In this document: piece by piece, positions 39,813 to 48,021 of the stretch
Layout: each line of letters opens with the position of its first letter
Numbering within the stretch: position 1 is the stretch's first letter
Source of the DNA: Sphingomonas sp. RIT328
GTDB taxonomy: Bacteria > Pseudomonadota > Alphaproteobacteria > Sphingomonadales > Sphingomonadaceae
DNA: 64,000 nucleotides
Assembly: GCF_000632225.1 (NCBI RefSeq)
Contig: NZ_JFYV01000012.1
Span: 1-64,000, forward strand
Direction of reading: 5' to 3'
The notes under the pieces: model-generated
Told to the model about the DNA's origin: nothing
Database searches by the model: none
Seen by the model: the letters and a program-made list of their open reading frames with translations, nothing else
Made by a program: the position numbers and the translations under genes

Positions 39813-40165
39813 GTTGCCGGCTTCCAGCCGGCTATGGCGATAAACGGTGGCGTTGAATAGACGCAGCGGACCCGGGGGCAGTACCCGGCGGCTCCACCAC
39901 CGCAGTTGAGCGATCAGCCGCGATGACGGGGCCGAACTAGGATCGACGTGTGTTGAAGGGCGCTGTCTTTCGCTCGGAATGGGACCACCGCAACGGCCCA
40001 TTACACAAGTGCCAACGATAACGAAGCACTCGCGATTGCGGCGTAACTGAGGGCCTCACGGCCTAAGGTTACTCCAAAATAGCGCGGTTGGACCCCACCG
40101 GGCAACAGAAGGGGAATCCAGCGGTACGGGGAGCACCGGGCAACAGAAGCTCCCCACCCTATCTT
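39813..40165 (+). ncRNA. ssrA: Transfer-messenger RNA, permuted two-piece form
   Basis: The acceptor piece comes first, running from about 39813 to the encoded CCA at 39897-39899. It contains the diagnostic GACCCGGGGGCAGTACCCGG arm and acceptor strand CGGCTCC. After an intervening segment the coding piece starts at 39928 with GGGGCCG, which pairs with CGGCTCC with one G-U pair. The tag frame from 40011 encodes ANDNEALAIAA, with stop TAA at 40044-40046. Two GGGCAACAGAAG boxes mark the pseudoknots. The outer ends are approximate. A weak promoter (TTGCGG and CTATAT, 16 bases apart) precedes it at 39781-39808. The product rescues stalled ribosomes with SmpB. Confidence 0.9.
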
Positions 40166-40189
40166 CCCATCCTATCAGCCGTGCCGGGT

Positions 40190-40209
40190 GATCGCCTTTG
40201 TAGGCGATC
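40190..40209 (+). terminator. Hairpin downstream of tmRNA
   Basis: GATCGCC-TTTGTA-GGCGATC forms a perfect 7-bp stem with a 6-base loop shortly after the tmRNA coding piece. It has no U-run after it, so it is a weak candidate for ending or processing the ssrA transcript. Confidence 0.35.
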
Positions 40210-40374
40210 CGCGACCTCATGGCGATTGCGCCGGCCATCCCGCGCGCGTCCGAGCCGGACGCCCTCTCGTGCAGCAGCATCACGGCCATATCCGATCGTC
40301 AGGCCGGCAAGGCGTCGCAGGTCGAGCCGAATCATCGCGGGGGAGGCCCTCGGGCTTCGGCAGGACATCGTAAC

Positions 40375-40399
40375 GGAACCGTGCGCGGCGCGGCCGGTT
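40375..40399 (+). promoter_or_regulatory. Candidate EcfG promoter for the first YihY gene
   Basis: GGAAC (40375-40379) and GGTT (40396-40399) are 16 bases apart and match GGAAC-N16-(C/G)GTT. Predicted transcription would start about 41 bases before ATG 40448. Confidence 0.6.
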
Positions 40400-40447
40400 C
40401 GACCCTGGTACGGCCTGAGCGCCGATCGGACACCGGGGGAATAAAGC

Positions 40448-41650
40448 ATGGACAACCGCCAGCAACGGGCGCTCAGCCCCTGGTCCCTGCCGGCTGGGGG
40501 CTGGAAGGCGGTGCTCAAGCGCACCTGGGACGAAACCGGCCGCGACAATGTCGGATTGATCGCAGCGGGGGTCGCCTTCTACGGCTTCCTTGCGCTGGTG
40601 CCGCTGCTCGGCGTCACGGTGCTGAGCTATGGCCTGATCGCCGATACGCAGACGGTGATCGACGACGTCAACCGGCTCGCCGCGGTGATGCCGGCGGATG
40701 CCGCCCGGCTGGTCGGCGAGCAATTGCTCAGCGTCGTGCAATCCTCTGACGGCAAGAAGGGCTTCGGCCTGTTGATCGCGCTGGCGCTGGCACTGTTCGG
40801 CGCGCGCAATGGCGCGGGGGCGGTGATCACCGCGCTCAACATCGCTTATGAGGAGGAGGAGAAGCGCGGGCTGATCAAGGTCAATCTGCTCGCGCTCGGC
40901 ATCACCGCCGCTTCGGTGGTGGTGGCGTTGGTCGCCGCACTGGCGATCGCCGCGCTCGCCAAGCTCGAGGCGCTGCTGCCCGGCGCGCCGGGCGTGGTGC
41001 TCGTCGGTGGCAAGCTCGCTTCCTATCTGCTGCTGCTGCTCGCCGGCTCGTCGGCGGCGGCGGCGCTCTACCGGTTCGGGCCGTCGCGGACGCAGGCGCG
41101 CTGGCGCTGGCTGACTCCCGGGTCGCTGTTCAGCGCGGCGGGCTGGCTGCTGCTCAGCCTCGGCTTCGGCCTCTACGTCGCGAATTTCGGCAACTATAAT
41201 GCGACCTACGGCTCGCTCAGCGCGGTCGTCGTGATGCTGACCTGGATGTATCTGTCCGCCTACATTCTGATCGTCGGTGCCGAGCTCAACGCCGAATTCG
41301 AGCATCAGGTCGCCGCCGATACCACCACCGGCACGCCGCAGCCGCTCGGTACGCGTGGCTCCTGGGTCGCCGACCATGTCGCCGGTGACGGTGCCAAGCG
41401 GGGCGAACGCCACGAGGATGCGGCGGCGGCGGCACCCGTCAGCGCGGCGGAGGAGTTCGGCGCGAGCCGGGCGATGGCCCGCGCCGGGCAGGTCGCCGGC
41501 ATCGGCAAGGCGGGGCTGGTGACCAGCGCGGCGGCGACGCTCGGCCTGCGCCTGATCCGCAAGCGCGGCCAGGCGCGCACCGGTATCGCCGTGCTCGGCG
41601 CCACCGCGTTCGCCGCTTGGCTCGGTCGCGAGCGAGCGTCGGGGAGCTAG
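40448..41650 (+). CDS. YihY/BrkB family membrane protein
   Basis: The 400-residue inner-membrane protein has a YihY/virulence factor BrkB domain with about six transmembrane helices (residues 35-275). Motifs are GVAFYGFLALVPLLG, ALFGARNGAGAVITALNIAYEEEEKRG and a final YGSLSAVVVMLTWMYLSAYILIVGAELNAE. A hydrophilic cytoplasmic tail follows (about 285-400). The family is not RNase BN despite old names, and its function is uncertain. A second, shorter family member lies at 52.6-53.5 kb. Confidence 0.88.
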   Translation: MDNRQQRALSPWSLPAGGWKAVLKRTWDETGRDNVGLIAAGVAFYGFLALVPLLGVTVLSYGLIADTQTVIDDVNRLAAVMPADAARLVGEQLLSVVQSSDGKKGFGLLIALALALFGARNGAGAVITALNIAYEEEEKRGLIKVNLLALGITAASVVVALVAALAIAALAKLEALLPGAPGVVLVGGKLASYLLLLLAGSSAAAALYRFGPSRTQARWRWLTPGSLFSAAGWLLLSLGFGLYVANFGNYNATYGSLSAVVVMLTWMYLSAYILIVGAELNAEFEHQVAADTTTGTPQPLGTRGSWVADHVAGDGAKRGERHEDAAAAAPVSAAEEFGASRAMARAGQVAGIGKAGLVTSAAATLGLRLIRKRGQARTGIAVLGATAFAAWLGRERASGS

Positions 41651-41657
41651 TATCTTA

Positions 41658-41698
41658 CCCTCCAATCTGCTATAGATTCGCAATAGCAGATTGGAGGG
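41658..41698. repeat. Perfect 16-bp inverted repeat after the YihY gene
   Basis: CCCTCCAATCTGCTAT (41658-41673) and ATAGCAGATTGGAGGG (41683-41698) are perfect inverses around the 9-base loop AGATTCGCA. The stem starts seven bases after the YihY stop codon and ends just before the truncated methyltransferase. It is much less GC-rich than its surroundings and has no U-run. It could be a terminator, a mobile-element end or a recombination scar. Confidence 0.75.
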
Positions 41699-41703
41699 CG
41701 GCT

Positions 41704-42018
41704 GATGCATGTGAGACCGGTCGATACGGGCGCAACTGGAGTCCGGGGCTGGAGTTGCGCGAGGGGCATCGGCTCGTCACCGGCGGCGTCTACGCGCTGT
41801 GGCGGCATCCGATGTACGTCAGCATCTGGCTGGCGGCCTTCTGCCAGCCGTTGCTGGTCCACAATCTCATCGCCGGGCTGCTCGTCGTTCCGGCCTTTGC
41901 CGCCATGTGGTGGCTGCGGGTGCCGCAGGAGGAGGCGATGATGCGTCACCAGTTCGGCGAGCATTATGCGCGCTACTGCGTGCGGGTCGGTCGGCTCTGG
42001 CCGAGGCTGGGGCGATGA
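41704..42018 (+). pseudogene. Truncated isoprenylcysteine methyltransferase-family gene
   Basis: The frame encodes only the C-terminal part of an ICMT-family membrane methyltransferase: GRNWSP, LREGHRLVTGGVYALWRHPMY (SAM-binding region), two hydrophobic helices and EEAMMRHQFGEHYARYC. The N-terminal helices expected in this family of about 170-200 residues are absent. There is no good start codon; the nearest in-frame one is a TTG inside the YihY gene. The break lies right at the perfect palindrome. It is probably a remnant. Its stop overlaps the next gene (ATGA). Confidence 0.7.
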
Positions 42019-42368
42019 CGATGCCGCCCGCCGTCATCGCCCGCGCCGCGCGCTGCTGGCGCCGCACGCGCGACGAGCGTGGTCCGGTCCAGCAGCGGCT
42101 GCACGCGCTGCTCGCACCGTTGGGCTATGACATGCTCGCACCGGTGATCGACAGCGTGATGACGCTGGGCGAAGCCTGTCTCGGCCGGCCGCTGTGCCGC
42201 GGCTGCCCGTTCGGCCCTGACGGCGACGAGGCCCTGCTGTGTCAGCTGATCGCCGATCCGGATCAGCTCGCACGCCTTGCGCCGTGCCGGGTAAAGGGCT
42301 GCCCGGCCGCGCGGCGGCTGTTCGCGGGAGCGCTCGCCTCGACATCGGTGATGATGGCGATGGCCTGA
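42015..42368 (+). CDS. Small cysteine-rich protein, family unknown
   Basis: This 117-residue protein was not recognised. After an Arg-rich N-terminus it has CLGRPLCRGCPFG, then LLCQL and APCRVKGCPAARR, giving several Cys pairs that could bind zinc. The C-terminus is hydrophobic but short. ATG 42015 overlaps the stop of the truncated methyltransferase; ATG 42021 is an alternative. It was probably cotranscribed with the methyltransferase when that gene was intact. Confidence 0.55.
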   Translation: MTMPPAVIARAARCWRRTRDERGPVQQRLHALLAPLGYDMLAPVIDSVMTLGEACLGRPLCRGCPFGPDGDEALLCQLIADPDQLARLAPCRVKGCPAARRLFAGALASTSVMMAMA

Positions 42369-42892
42369 TGGCCGCGCGGTCATCGGCCGCGCCAACGGTT
42401 CCGCAGCGTCCCTGGTGAGCCGCGCGATACACGCTGCCTGGACGGACAGGGCGATTGCCGTGTCGAACACCTGCCCGTCAGGCGTCACGGACTTGGATCG
42501 GGGCGTGGAGAGGGTGTTCGAAACCCCCTTCGGCAGCGGGGCGGGAGGTGTCTCGTGGTAGCATCCATGCCGTTCGATCGGTTCGATGGGCGCGGCGGAT
42601 CGCCTATGTCGGATTCGAGGCTCGATCAGCGCCAGACGTCACGGCGCGATCGGCGATCGGACCGGGTTCGGAGCGGTGTCGATGCCTCGAAGTCGCCTGC
42701 GCGCCGGTCGATCCGGAGGATCGTCATGCCCCATGATGCAGGACGAATGGGACGCCATGGAGCCGTTCCGCCTCCATCGTCATACCGGTGCCTGCCATGT
42801 CTCGCTGACCCGGATGGATCGTGCTAGGCGTCTTATAAGCTTGGAATCAGACGGTGATCGCCTCGGGGGCTTTCGCACTGGCACGGGGGACC
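42369..42892. other. Intergenic region, nothing clear
   Basis: No gene is supported in these 524 bases; the short frames on both strands have compositions unlike those of neighbouring genes. A TATA-like stretch (CTTATAAGC, about 42832-42840) could belong to the kinase promoter. No EcfG-type site was found for the kinase. Confidence 0.4.
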
Positions 42893-45136
42893 ATGAGCGA
42901 AAACAGCAGCACCTATGATGGTGAACGACGCCGTCTGGCGACCCTGACCGATTATGATGTCCTGGCTGGAAAGACCGAACAGGGCCTCGATGACATAACC
43001 CGTATCGCGGCGCAGGTCGCCGGAACGCCGATTGCCTTCATATCGCTGGTCGATGACCAGCGGACGTGGTTCAAGGCGCCGATCGGTTTGGATCTGGCCG
43101 ACATCCCCCGTGCGTGGTCGATCAGCTCCCATGCCATCGAACAGGATGGCGTGTTCGAGATTCCCGATCTGAACAACGACGACCGGTTTGCCCGTGATCC
43201 GCTCGTCACCGGAGAGGCCGGTTTCCGGTCCTATGCCGGTGCGCCGCTGGTCGCATCCGATGGCGAGAAGCTCGGCGCCCTTGCCGTCGTCGATTATGAA
43301 CCACGCCAGCTCAACGCAGACCAGCGGCAGGCGTTGTTGGCGTTGTCGCGCCAGGTGATGGCCCTGTTGACCGCACGCAAGCAGCTGGCCGAGCGCCGGC
43401 AGGTCGATCAGCGACACGGCTTCATCCTCGACAGTGCGGTGGATTATGCGATCGTGTCGATGCGCCTCGACGGCACGGTGACGAGCTGGAACGAGGGCGC
43501 GGCGCGGATCATGGGCTGGACCGAGCAGGAGATGTGCGGTTTGCCGTGCCATCGCTTCTTCACCCCGGAAGACTGCGACGACGGCATCCCCGAAAAGGAA
43601 ATGGGCGCCGCCCTGGCGCAGGGGCGCGGCAAGGACGAGCGCTGGCATCTGCGCAAGGGCGGCGAACGCTTCTGGGCCAATGGCGAGATGATGCCGCTGA
43701 CCGATGAAGCGGATCGTCCGATCGGCTTCATCAAGATCCTGCGCGACCGCACCGAGCAGCGGCTGGAATATGAGCGGCTGAAGGCGATCGAGGAGCGGTT
43801 CAAGATCGCCCTCGAAGCGGCGGGCTTCGTCGGTTCGTGGGACTGGGACAGTCGGACCGATACGCTGCGCGCCGACAGCAAATTCTGCGCCTTCTATTCT
43901 GTCGATCCGGAGCTCGGCGAAAGCGGGGTGCCACTGGCGACCTTCGTCGCCGGCATCCATCCCGACGATCGCGAGCGGGTGGCCGAGGCGATCCGCCAGT
44001 GTATCGCGGAAACCGGGGAGTTTGCCGAAGAATATCGGGTCCTCCGCCACGATGGGGCGGTGCGCTGGGTCATGGCGCAGGGGCGCTGCGCGTATGACGG
44101 CAGCGGCAAGGCGACCCACTTTCCCGGCGTCGCGATCGATACCACCGACCGCAAGCTGGCCGAGCTGGCGCTGGCGGACAGCGAAACCCGGATGCGCCTG
44201 GCGCTGGAGGCGGGTGAGCTCGGCACATGGGAGTCGACGCTCGAGCTCGGCAACCTGCAATGGGATGCCCGCACGCGGGAGTTGCTCGGTCATACGCCCG
44301 ACGAGCCGCTCGATTTCCAGCACTCCTTCATCCGTCAGGTCCATCCCGATGACAGGGAGCGGGTCAACGCGGTCGTCCGCGAGGCGGTGACGACGGACGG
44401 TATGCTCGACGTCGGGTTCCGGACGATCGACGCGGCGGGGCGTCAACGCCATGTCCATGCCATCGGGGCGGTGGTCGTCGGCATGGCCAAACGCTTTCTG
44501 GGAACGGTGCGAGACGTCACCGAGCTGCGGGCCGCCGAGGACCATCGGGCGCTGCTCAACAACGAGCTTCAGCATCGCATCAAGAACACCTTGTCGATCG
44601 TCCAGGCGATCGTCAGCCAGTCGCTGCGCAACGCATCGACGCCGGCCGAGGCGCGCGACACGATCGGCAATCGCCTCCAGGTGCTGAGCGAAGCGCACGA
44701 TCTGCTCACGCGGACGAGCTGGTCCGCCGCGCCGATCGATACGATCGTCGACGGTGCGATCCGGCTCCAGGGCGGTCGCTCGCGGCGTATCCGCGTATCC
44801 GGCCCGCAGGTCCGGTTCCGTGCACGCGCCGCTCTTGCCCTGGCGATGGCGCTTCACGAACTCGGCACTAACGCGACCAAATATGGCGCCCTGTCGGTTC
44901 CGGAGGGTCATGTCGATTTGCGGTGGACCGTGATCCAGGAGCCCGAACCGGTGTTCGAGCTGGTCTGGAAGGAGCATGGCGGACCCGTCGTCACGGAGCC
45001 GACGCGGGTCGGCTTCGGGACACGATTGATGCAGAGCCTCGGCCGCGATCTCGGTGGCAAGGCGGTCATCGACTATGAACCGAGCGGTGTCCGATGGACG
45101 GTGCGCTCATCGCTGGCAGCGATCGTCGAGAGTTAG
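42893..45136 (+). CDS. GAF-PAS HWE-family sensor histidine kinase
   Basis: This 747-residue soluble kinase has an N-terminal GAF domain (about residues 15-160) and three PAS/PAC domains (about 175-290, 300-425 and 430-545). A C-terminal HWE/HisKA_2 kinase module follows, with phospho-acceptor His561 in LQHRIKN, the N-box HELGTNATKYGAL and the WKEHGG segment containing the family W-x-E. Such kinases feed the general stress response or light and redox signalling in alphaproteobacteria. ATG 42893 has a GGGGGA run upstream. A lone receiver gene follows 44 bases later. Confidence 0.9.
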   Translation: MSENSSTYDGERRRLATLTDYDVLAGKTEQGLDDITRIAAQVAGTPIAFISLVDDQRTWFKAPIGLDLADIPRAWSISSHAIEQDGVFEIPDLNNDDRFARDPLVTGEAGFRSYAGAPLVASDGEKLGALAVVDYEPRQLNADQRQALLALSRQVMALLTARKQLAERRQVDQRHGFILDSAVDYAIVSMRLDGTVTSWNEGAARIMGWTEQEMCGLPCHRFFTPEDCDDGIPEKEMGAALAQGRGKDERWHLRKGGERFWANGEMMPLTDEADRPIGFIKILRDRTEQRLEYERLKAIEERFKIALEAAGFVGSWDWDSRTDTLRADSKFCAFYSVDPELGESGVPLATFVAGIHPDDRERVAEAIRQCIAETGEFAEEYRVLRHDGAVRWVMAQGRCAYDGSGKATHFPGVAIDTTDRKLAELALADSETRMRLALEAGELGTWESTLELGNLQWDARTRELLGHTPDEPLDFQHSFIRQVHPDDRERVNAVVREAVTTDGMLDVGFRTIDAAGRQRHVHAIGAVVVGMAKRFLGTVRDVTELRAAEDHRALLNNELQHRIKNTLSIVQAIVSQSLRNASTPAEARDTIGNRLQVLSEAHDLLTRTSWSAAPIDTIVDGAIRLQGGRSRRIRVSGPQVRFRARAALALAMALHELGTNATKYGALSVPEGHVDLRWTVIQEPEPVFELVWKEHGGPVVTEPTRVGFGTRLMQSLGRDLGGKAVIDYEPSGVRWTVRSSLAAIVES

Positions 45137-45149
45137 GTCGCTCCGATCC

Positions 45150-45175
45150 GGAACGTATCGTACGCGCGGCATGTT
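45150..45175 (+). promoter_or_regulatory. Candidate EcfG promoter for the receiver gene
   Basis: GGAAC (45150-45154) and TGTT (45172-45175) are 17 bases apart. The predicted transcription start is at about 45181-45183, at or just inside the first ATG, so the mRNA would be nearly leaderless. Confidence 0.5.
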
Positions 45176-45180
45176 GGCCC

Positions 45181-45579
45181 ATGATGGATAGTCCCCACCC
45201 ATCGGCCGTCGTCCTCGTCGTCGATGATGAGACACTGATCCGCATGTATGCCGTCGATGTTCTCGAAGATGTCGGGTTCACGGTGATCGAAGCCGACGGC
45301 GGCGAAGACGCATTGTGTACGCTCGACCAGCATCCGGAGATCACCGTGCTGTTCACAGACATTCATATGCCTGGCCCATTCGACGGGTTGGTATTGGCGA
45401 GGAAGGTGCACGAGCGTCGGCCTGACATCCAGCTCATCATCGCGTCCGGCAGGGGCCGTCCGAACAGGTCAGAGCTGCCGGGTGACGGGGTATTTTTCAC
45501 CAAGCCTTACGACGGTATGGCCGTTGCCCGGTTGATCGAAGCGACGGAGCGGCTGTCCTGCAAGACGTCGACGCCATAG
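45181..45579 (+). CDS. Single-domain response regulator
   Basis: The 132-residue protein is a receiver domain alone. Acidic pocket residues are in VVDDE, the phospho-acceptor is Asp60 (VLFTDIHMPG), the Ser is in IIASGRG and the Lys is in FFTKPYDG (Lys108). It lacks the FATGUY motif of SdrG-type regulators. It probably receives phosphate from the HWE kinase 44 bases upstream. Start ATG 45181 or ATG 45184; no ribosome-binding site is present, which agrees with the nearly leaderless transcript predicted from the EcfG-like promoter. Confidence 0.87.
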   Translation: MMDSPHPSAVVLVVDDETLIRMYAVDVLEDVGFTVIEADGGEDALCTLDQHPEITVLFTDIHMPGPFDGLVLARKVHERRPDIQLIIASGRGRPNRSELPGDGVFFTKPYDGMAVARLIEATERLSCKTSTP

Positions 45580-45670
45580 TATGTTGCGTGCGCTACGTGG
45601 GCTGCTGATCCGGCATTGGGCGCACCGTCTCGCTCGAAGATCATCAGTCGCTTCCCGGAAGGGGCTCGCC

Positions 45671-45696
45671 GGAACCGGGGGATTGGCTCTTTGGTT
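45671..45696 (+). promoter_or_regulatory. Candidate EcfG promoter for the DUF2254 leader
   Basis: GGAAC (45671-45675) and GGTT (45693-45696) are 17 bases apart. A transcript from here would have a leader of about 360 bases before the DUF2254 start. Confidence 0.45.
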
Positions 45697-46015
45697 GTTC
45701 TAGGCCGGATCGCGGGCTCGGTGCGCCGGGGCGAGCGTCTCGCCCTTATTCTCGGGAGTCGACCCATGACGGATAGTATCGCGGTCGGCGTCTTCCTGCC
45801 GCTCTACCGTTGAGCCATTGTGGGAAAGGCCCGTCCGGCAGGCGCACCGATCGCGTCAGGAATTCCGACGACGCTCGGTCCGATAACGTGCGTGACAGGG
45901 GCGGGGCCCGTGCCGATGCGGTCAGGGCGGCAGATAAGGACGAGGCCACGATGCGGCAGGAGCGACGCGACGCGATCGTCGCCGACCAGGCCGCCGCTCT
46001 TCTTTGGGCCCCTCA

Positions 46016-46045
46016 GACCCGGCAGACCGAATAGGCCGGGTCTTT
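46016..46045 (+). terminator. Terminator-like hairpin just before the DUF2254 start
   Basis: GACCCGGC (46016-46023) and GCCGGGTC (46035-46042) form a perfect 8-bp stem with an 11-base loop, followed by TTT. It ends about 17 bases before ATG 46062. It could attenuate expression or end a small RNA made from the upstream EcfG-like promoter. Confidence 0.55.
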
Positions 46046-46061
46046 CCGAAAGGTACTGCCG

Positions 46062-47468
46062 ATGAAAGCCGGCCTGCTTCGTCTCGCCGACTATCTCGGC
46101 TCCAGCTATTGGTTCGTGCCGACGATCATGGCGATCGGCGCGGTGCTGCTCGCCATCGGCATGGTGACGCTCGATGCGACGCTCGGATCGTCGTGGATGG
46201 GCGGATATGCCTGGGTCTATGCCTCGCACCCCGACGGGGCGCGGCAGGTGCTGTCGTCGGTCGGCGGATCGATGATCACCGTGGCCGGCACCGTCTTTTC
46301 GGTGACGATCGCGGCGGTGGTCTATGCTTCGGGCCAATACGGCCCGCGACTGCTGACCAATTTCATGCGCGACCGCGGCAATCAGGTGACGCTCGGCACC
46401 TTCATCGCGACGTTCCTCTACTGCCTGCTGGTGCTGCGCACGATCCGCTCGGCCGAGGAATCCGGCGGCTATGGTTTCGTGCCCAATCTGGCGCTGCTCG
46501 TCGGTGTCCTGCTGGCACTCTGCTCGATCGCGGTGCTGATCTACTTCATCCATCACGTCCCGTCGAAGATCCACATCAACAGCGTCATCGAAGATGTCGG
46601 CGACCGGCTGCTGCGCGGCATCGACGATCGCTTCCCCCGTTTCATCGGCGAGGCGCCCGGCGATCATGACTCGACCGCAGAGAAGCTGCCTGCCACCTTC
46701 CGTGATACTGCCGATGCCGCGGTGGGCGCGGATCGCTTCGTCGTGACGGCGAAGGACACCGGCTATATCCAGTTTCTCGACGACGAGACGGTGATGCGGG
46801 TCGCTCGGGAGAACGGGCTGGTGCTGAGGCTGCAATATCAGCCCGGCGACTTCGTCCATATCGGCCGGGCGCTGGTGGAAGCGTGGCCGCCGGGACGATG
46901 CGACGACAAATGCGCCGACGCGCTCCGCGATGCCGTCGCGATCGGATCGCGCCGTTCCGCCTTGCAGGATCTGCGCTTTCTGGTCGACGAGCTGGTCGAG
47001 ATCGCCGCGCGCGCCCTCTCGCCCGGCGTCAACGATCCCTTCACCGCCGTGACCTGCCTCGACTGGCTGAGCGCGGCGCTTTCCGATCTCGCCGGCCGGT
47101 CGCTGCCGTCGCACCTGCGTGTCGACGACGACGGTGCGCTGCGAGTGATCGCCCATCCGGTCACCTTCGCCTCGCTGATGGATCGTTCGTTCGGCGCGCT
47201 CGCGCAATATTGCGCAGCCGACATGGTCGCGGCGCTGCGCTATCTCAATGCGCTCGGCGAGGTGTCGCTCGACTGCGACGAGCCCGATCGGCTCGCGACG
47301 ATCCGCGCTTATGCCGACAAGCTCGAAGAGCTGGCGAATGACGGATTGAAGGGTTTCAACCTGCGCCGGGTCCGGCACCGGGCCGACGAGCTGCGCGCGG
47401 CGCTGGCCGAGCCCGATTACAAGCGGCGTTTGCGTGACGGCACCGCCTGGCTCGCCGGTACAGCCTGA
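46062..47468 (+). CDS. DUF2254 membrane protein
   Basis: The 468-residue inner-membrane protein has about four transmembrane helices in the first 180 residues (FVPTIMAIGAVLLAIGMV, SMITVAGTVFSVTIAAVVYASGQYGPR, LGTFIATFLYCLLVL, LALLVGVLLALCSIAVLIYFIHH). A large cytoplasmic part follows. The motif FSVTIAAVVYASGQYGPRLL is characteristic of DUF2254. Function is unknown; such proteins are often near stress genes. AAAGG lies nine bases before the start. Confidence 0.87.
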   Translation: MKAGLLRLADYLGSSYWFVPTIMAIGAVLLAIGMVTLDATLGSSWMGGYAWVYASHPDGARQVLSSVGGSMITVAGTVFSVTIAAVVYASGQYGPRLLTNFMRDRGNQVTLGTFIATFLYCLLVLRTIRSAEESGGYGFVPNLALLVGVLLALCSIAVLIYFIHHVPSKIHINSVIEDVGDRLLRGIDDRFPRFIGEAPGDHDSTAEKLPATFRDTADAAVGADRFVVTAKDTGYIQFLDDETVMRVARENGLVLRLQYQPGDFVHIGRALVEAWPPGRCDDKCADALRDAVAIGSRRSALQDLRFLVDELVEIAARALSPGVNDPFTAVTCLDWLSAALSDLAGRSLPSHLRVDDDGALRVIAHPVTFASLMDRSFGALAQYCAADMVAALRYLNALGEVSLDCDEPDRLATIRAYADKLEELANDGLKGFNLRRVRHRADELRAALAEPDYKRRLRDGTAWLAGTA

Positions 47469-47541
47469 CCAGCGATCGGAGGCGCCATCGGCCGGGGTTT
47501 GTCCGTCCCTTTTTCGGGCCGGACGCGATGAGGTAAATAAA

Positions 47542-47570
47542 GAGGGCGTCGCCGATGATCGGCCGCCCTC
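47542..47570. terminator. Bidirectional terminator between the DUF2254 and DUF2171 genes
   Basis: GAGGGCG (47542-47548) pairs with CGCCCTC (47564-47570), and an inner stem GCCGA/TCGGC extends it. On the minus strand the hairpin is followed by TTTATTTACC, a good U-rich tail for the DUF2171 gene. Confidence 0.65.
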
Positions 47571-47627
47571 GTCTTCGCGGTCAGGGTAGCGCCACCAAGC
47601 CCTTGGGGCTCGTGGCGCCCCTGGACG

Positions 47628-47852
47628 TCAGGCCTTCGCTGCCTGCGCCTCTGCCTTGGTGACCTTCAGGTAGATGCGATTGTCCTCGATCCGGTCGACC
47701 ATGTCGAACGGCAGCGTGTGATGCTGATGGTCGGACGAATCGGTCTTGGTCAGCTTGATCGTCTCGCCCTCGACCTTGTCGACGGTGCCGACGTGCTCGC
47801 CGTCCGAACCGGCGATCTCCATATGCTCCTTGATCCGCAGCTTCTCGAACAT
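47628..47852 (-). CDS. DUF2171 family protein
   Basis: This 74-residue beta-rich protein of the PRC-barrel-like DUF2171 family begins MFEKLRIKEHMEIAGSDGEHVGTVDKVEG and has the DHQHHTLPFDMVDRIEDNRIYL core. It is cytoplasmic and of unknown function. AGGAGG lies five bases before ATG 47852, a strong ribosome-binding site. An EcfG-like promoter with one mismatch lies just upstream. Confidence 0.85.
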   Translation of the reverse strand: MFEKLRIKEHMEIAGSDGEHVGTVDKVEGETIKLTKTDSSDHQHHTLPFDMVDRIEDNRIYLKVTKAEAQAAKA

Positions 47853-47877
47853 GGTACCTCCTTGTTGACGCCGTACG

Positions 47878-47903
47878 AACGTCGCGGACGGTGTCTGGGT
47901 TCA
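47878..47903 (-). promoter_or_regulatory. Weak EcfG-like promoter for DUF2171
   Basis: Read on the minus strand, TGAAC (47903-47899) and CGTT (47881-47878) are 17 bases apart, one mismatch from consensus. The distance to ATG 47852 leaves room for the AGGAGG site. Confidence 0.4.
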
Positions 47904-48021
47904 TGCTTTTCGACAAACGGATGCATCAAAGCATTGGACGGGCAGGGCGCTGCCCGTCGATATCGTCGGGTGGCGGGGGCGATCGGTCCGCCTCACGTTG
48001 ATGACGCCGTAGCGGACCAGA

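Larger units (their letters stand above)
45580..46061. other. Long leader region before the DUF2254 gene
   Basis: No gene is firmly supported in these 482 bases. The stretch contains a candidate EcfG promoter (45671-45696), a possible 15-codon frame beginning at about 45766, and a terminator-like hairpin (46016-46045) right before the DUF2254 start. It could encode a regulatory leader or small RNA. Confidence 0.4.

Noticed and set aside
42509-42550. tRNA-like T-arm (GTGTTCGAAACCCCC) in the gap before the HWE kinase
   Set aside because: No matching acceptor, D or anticodon stems could be built around it, so it is not a tRNA and not good evidence for an att site.
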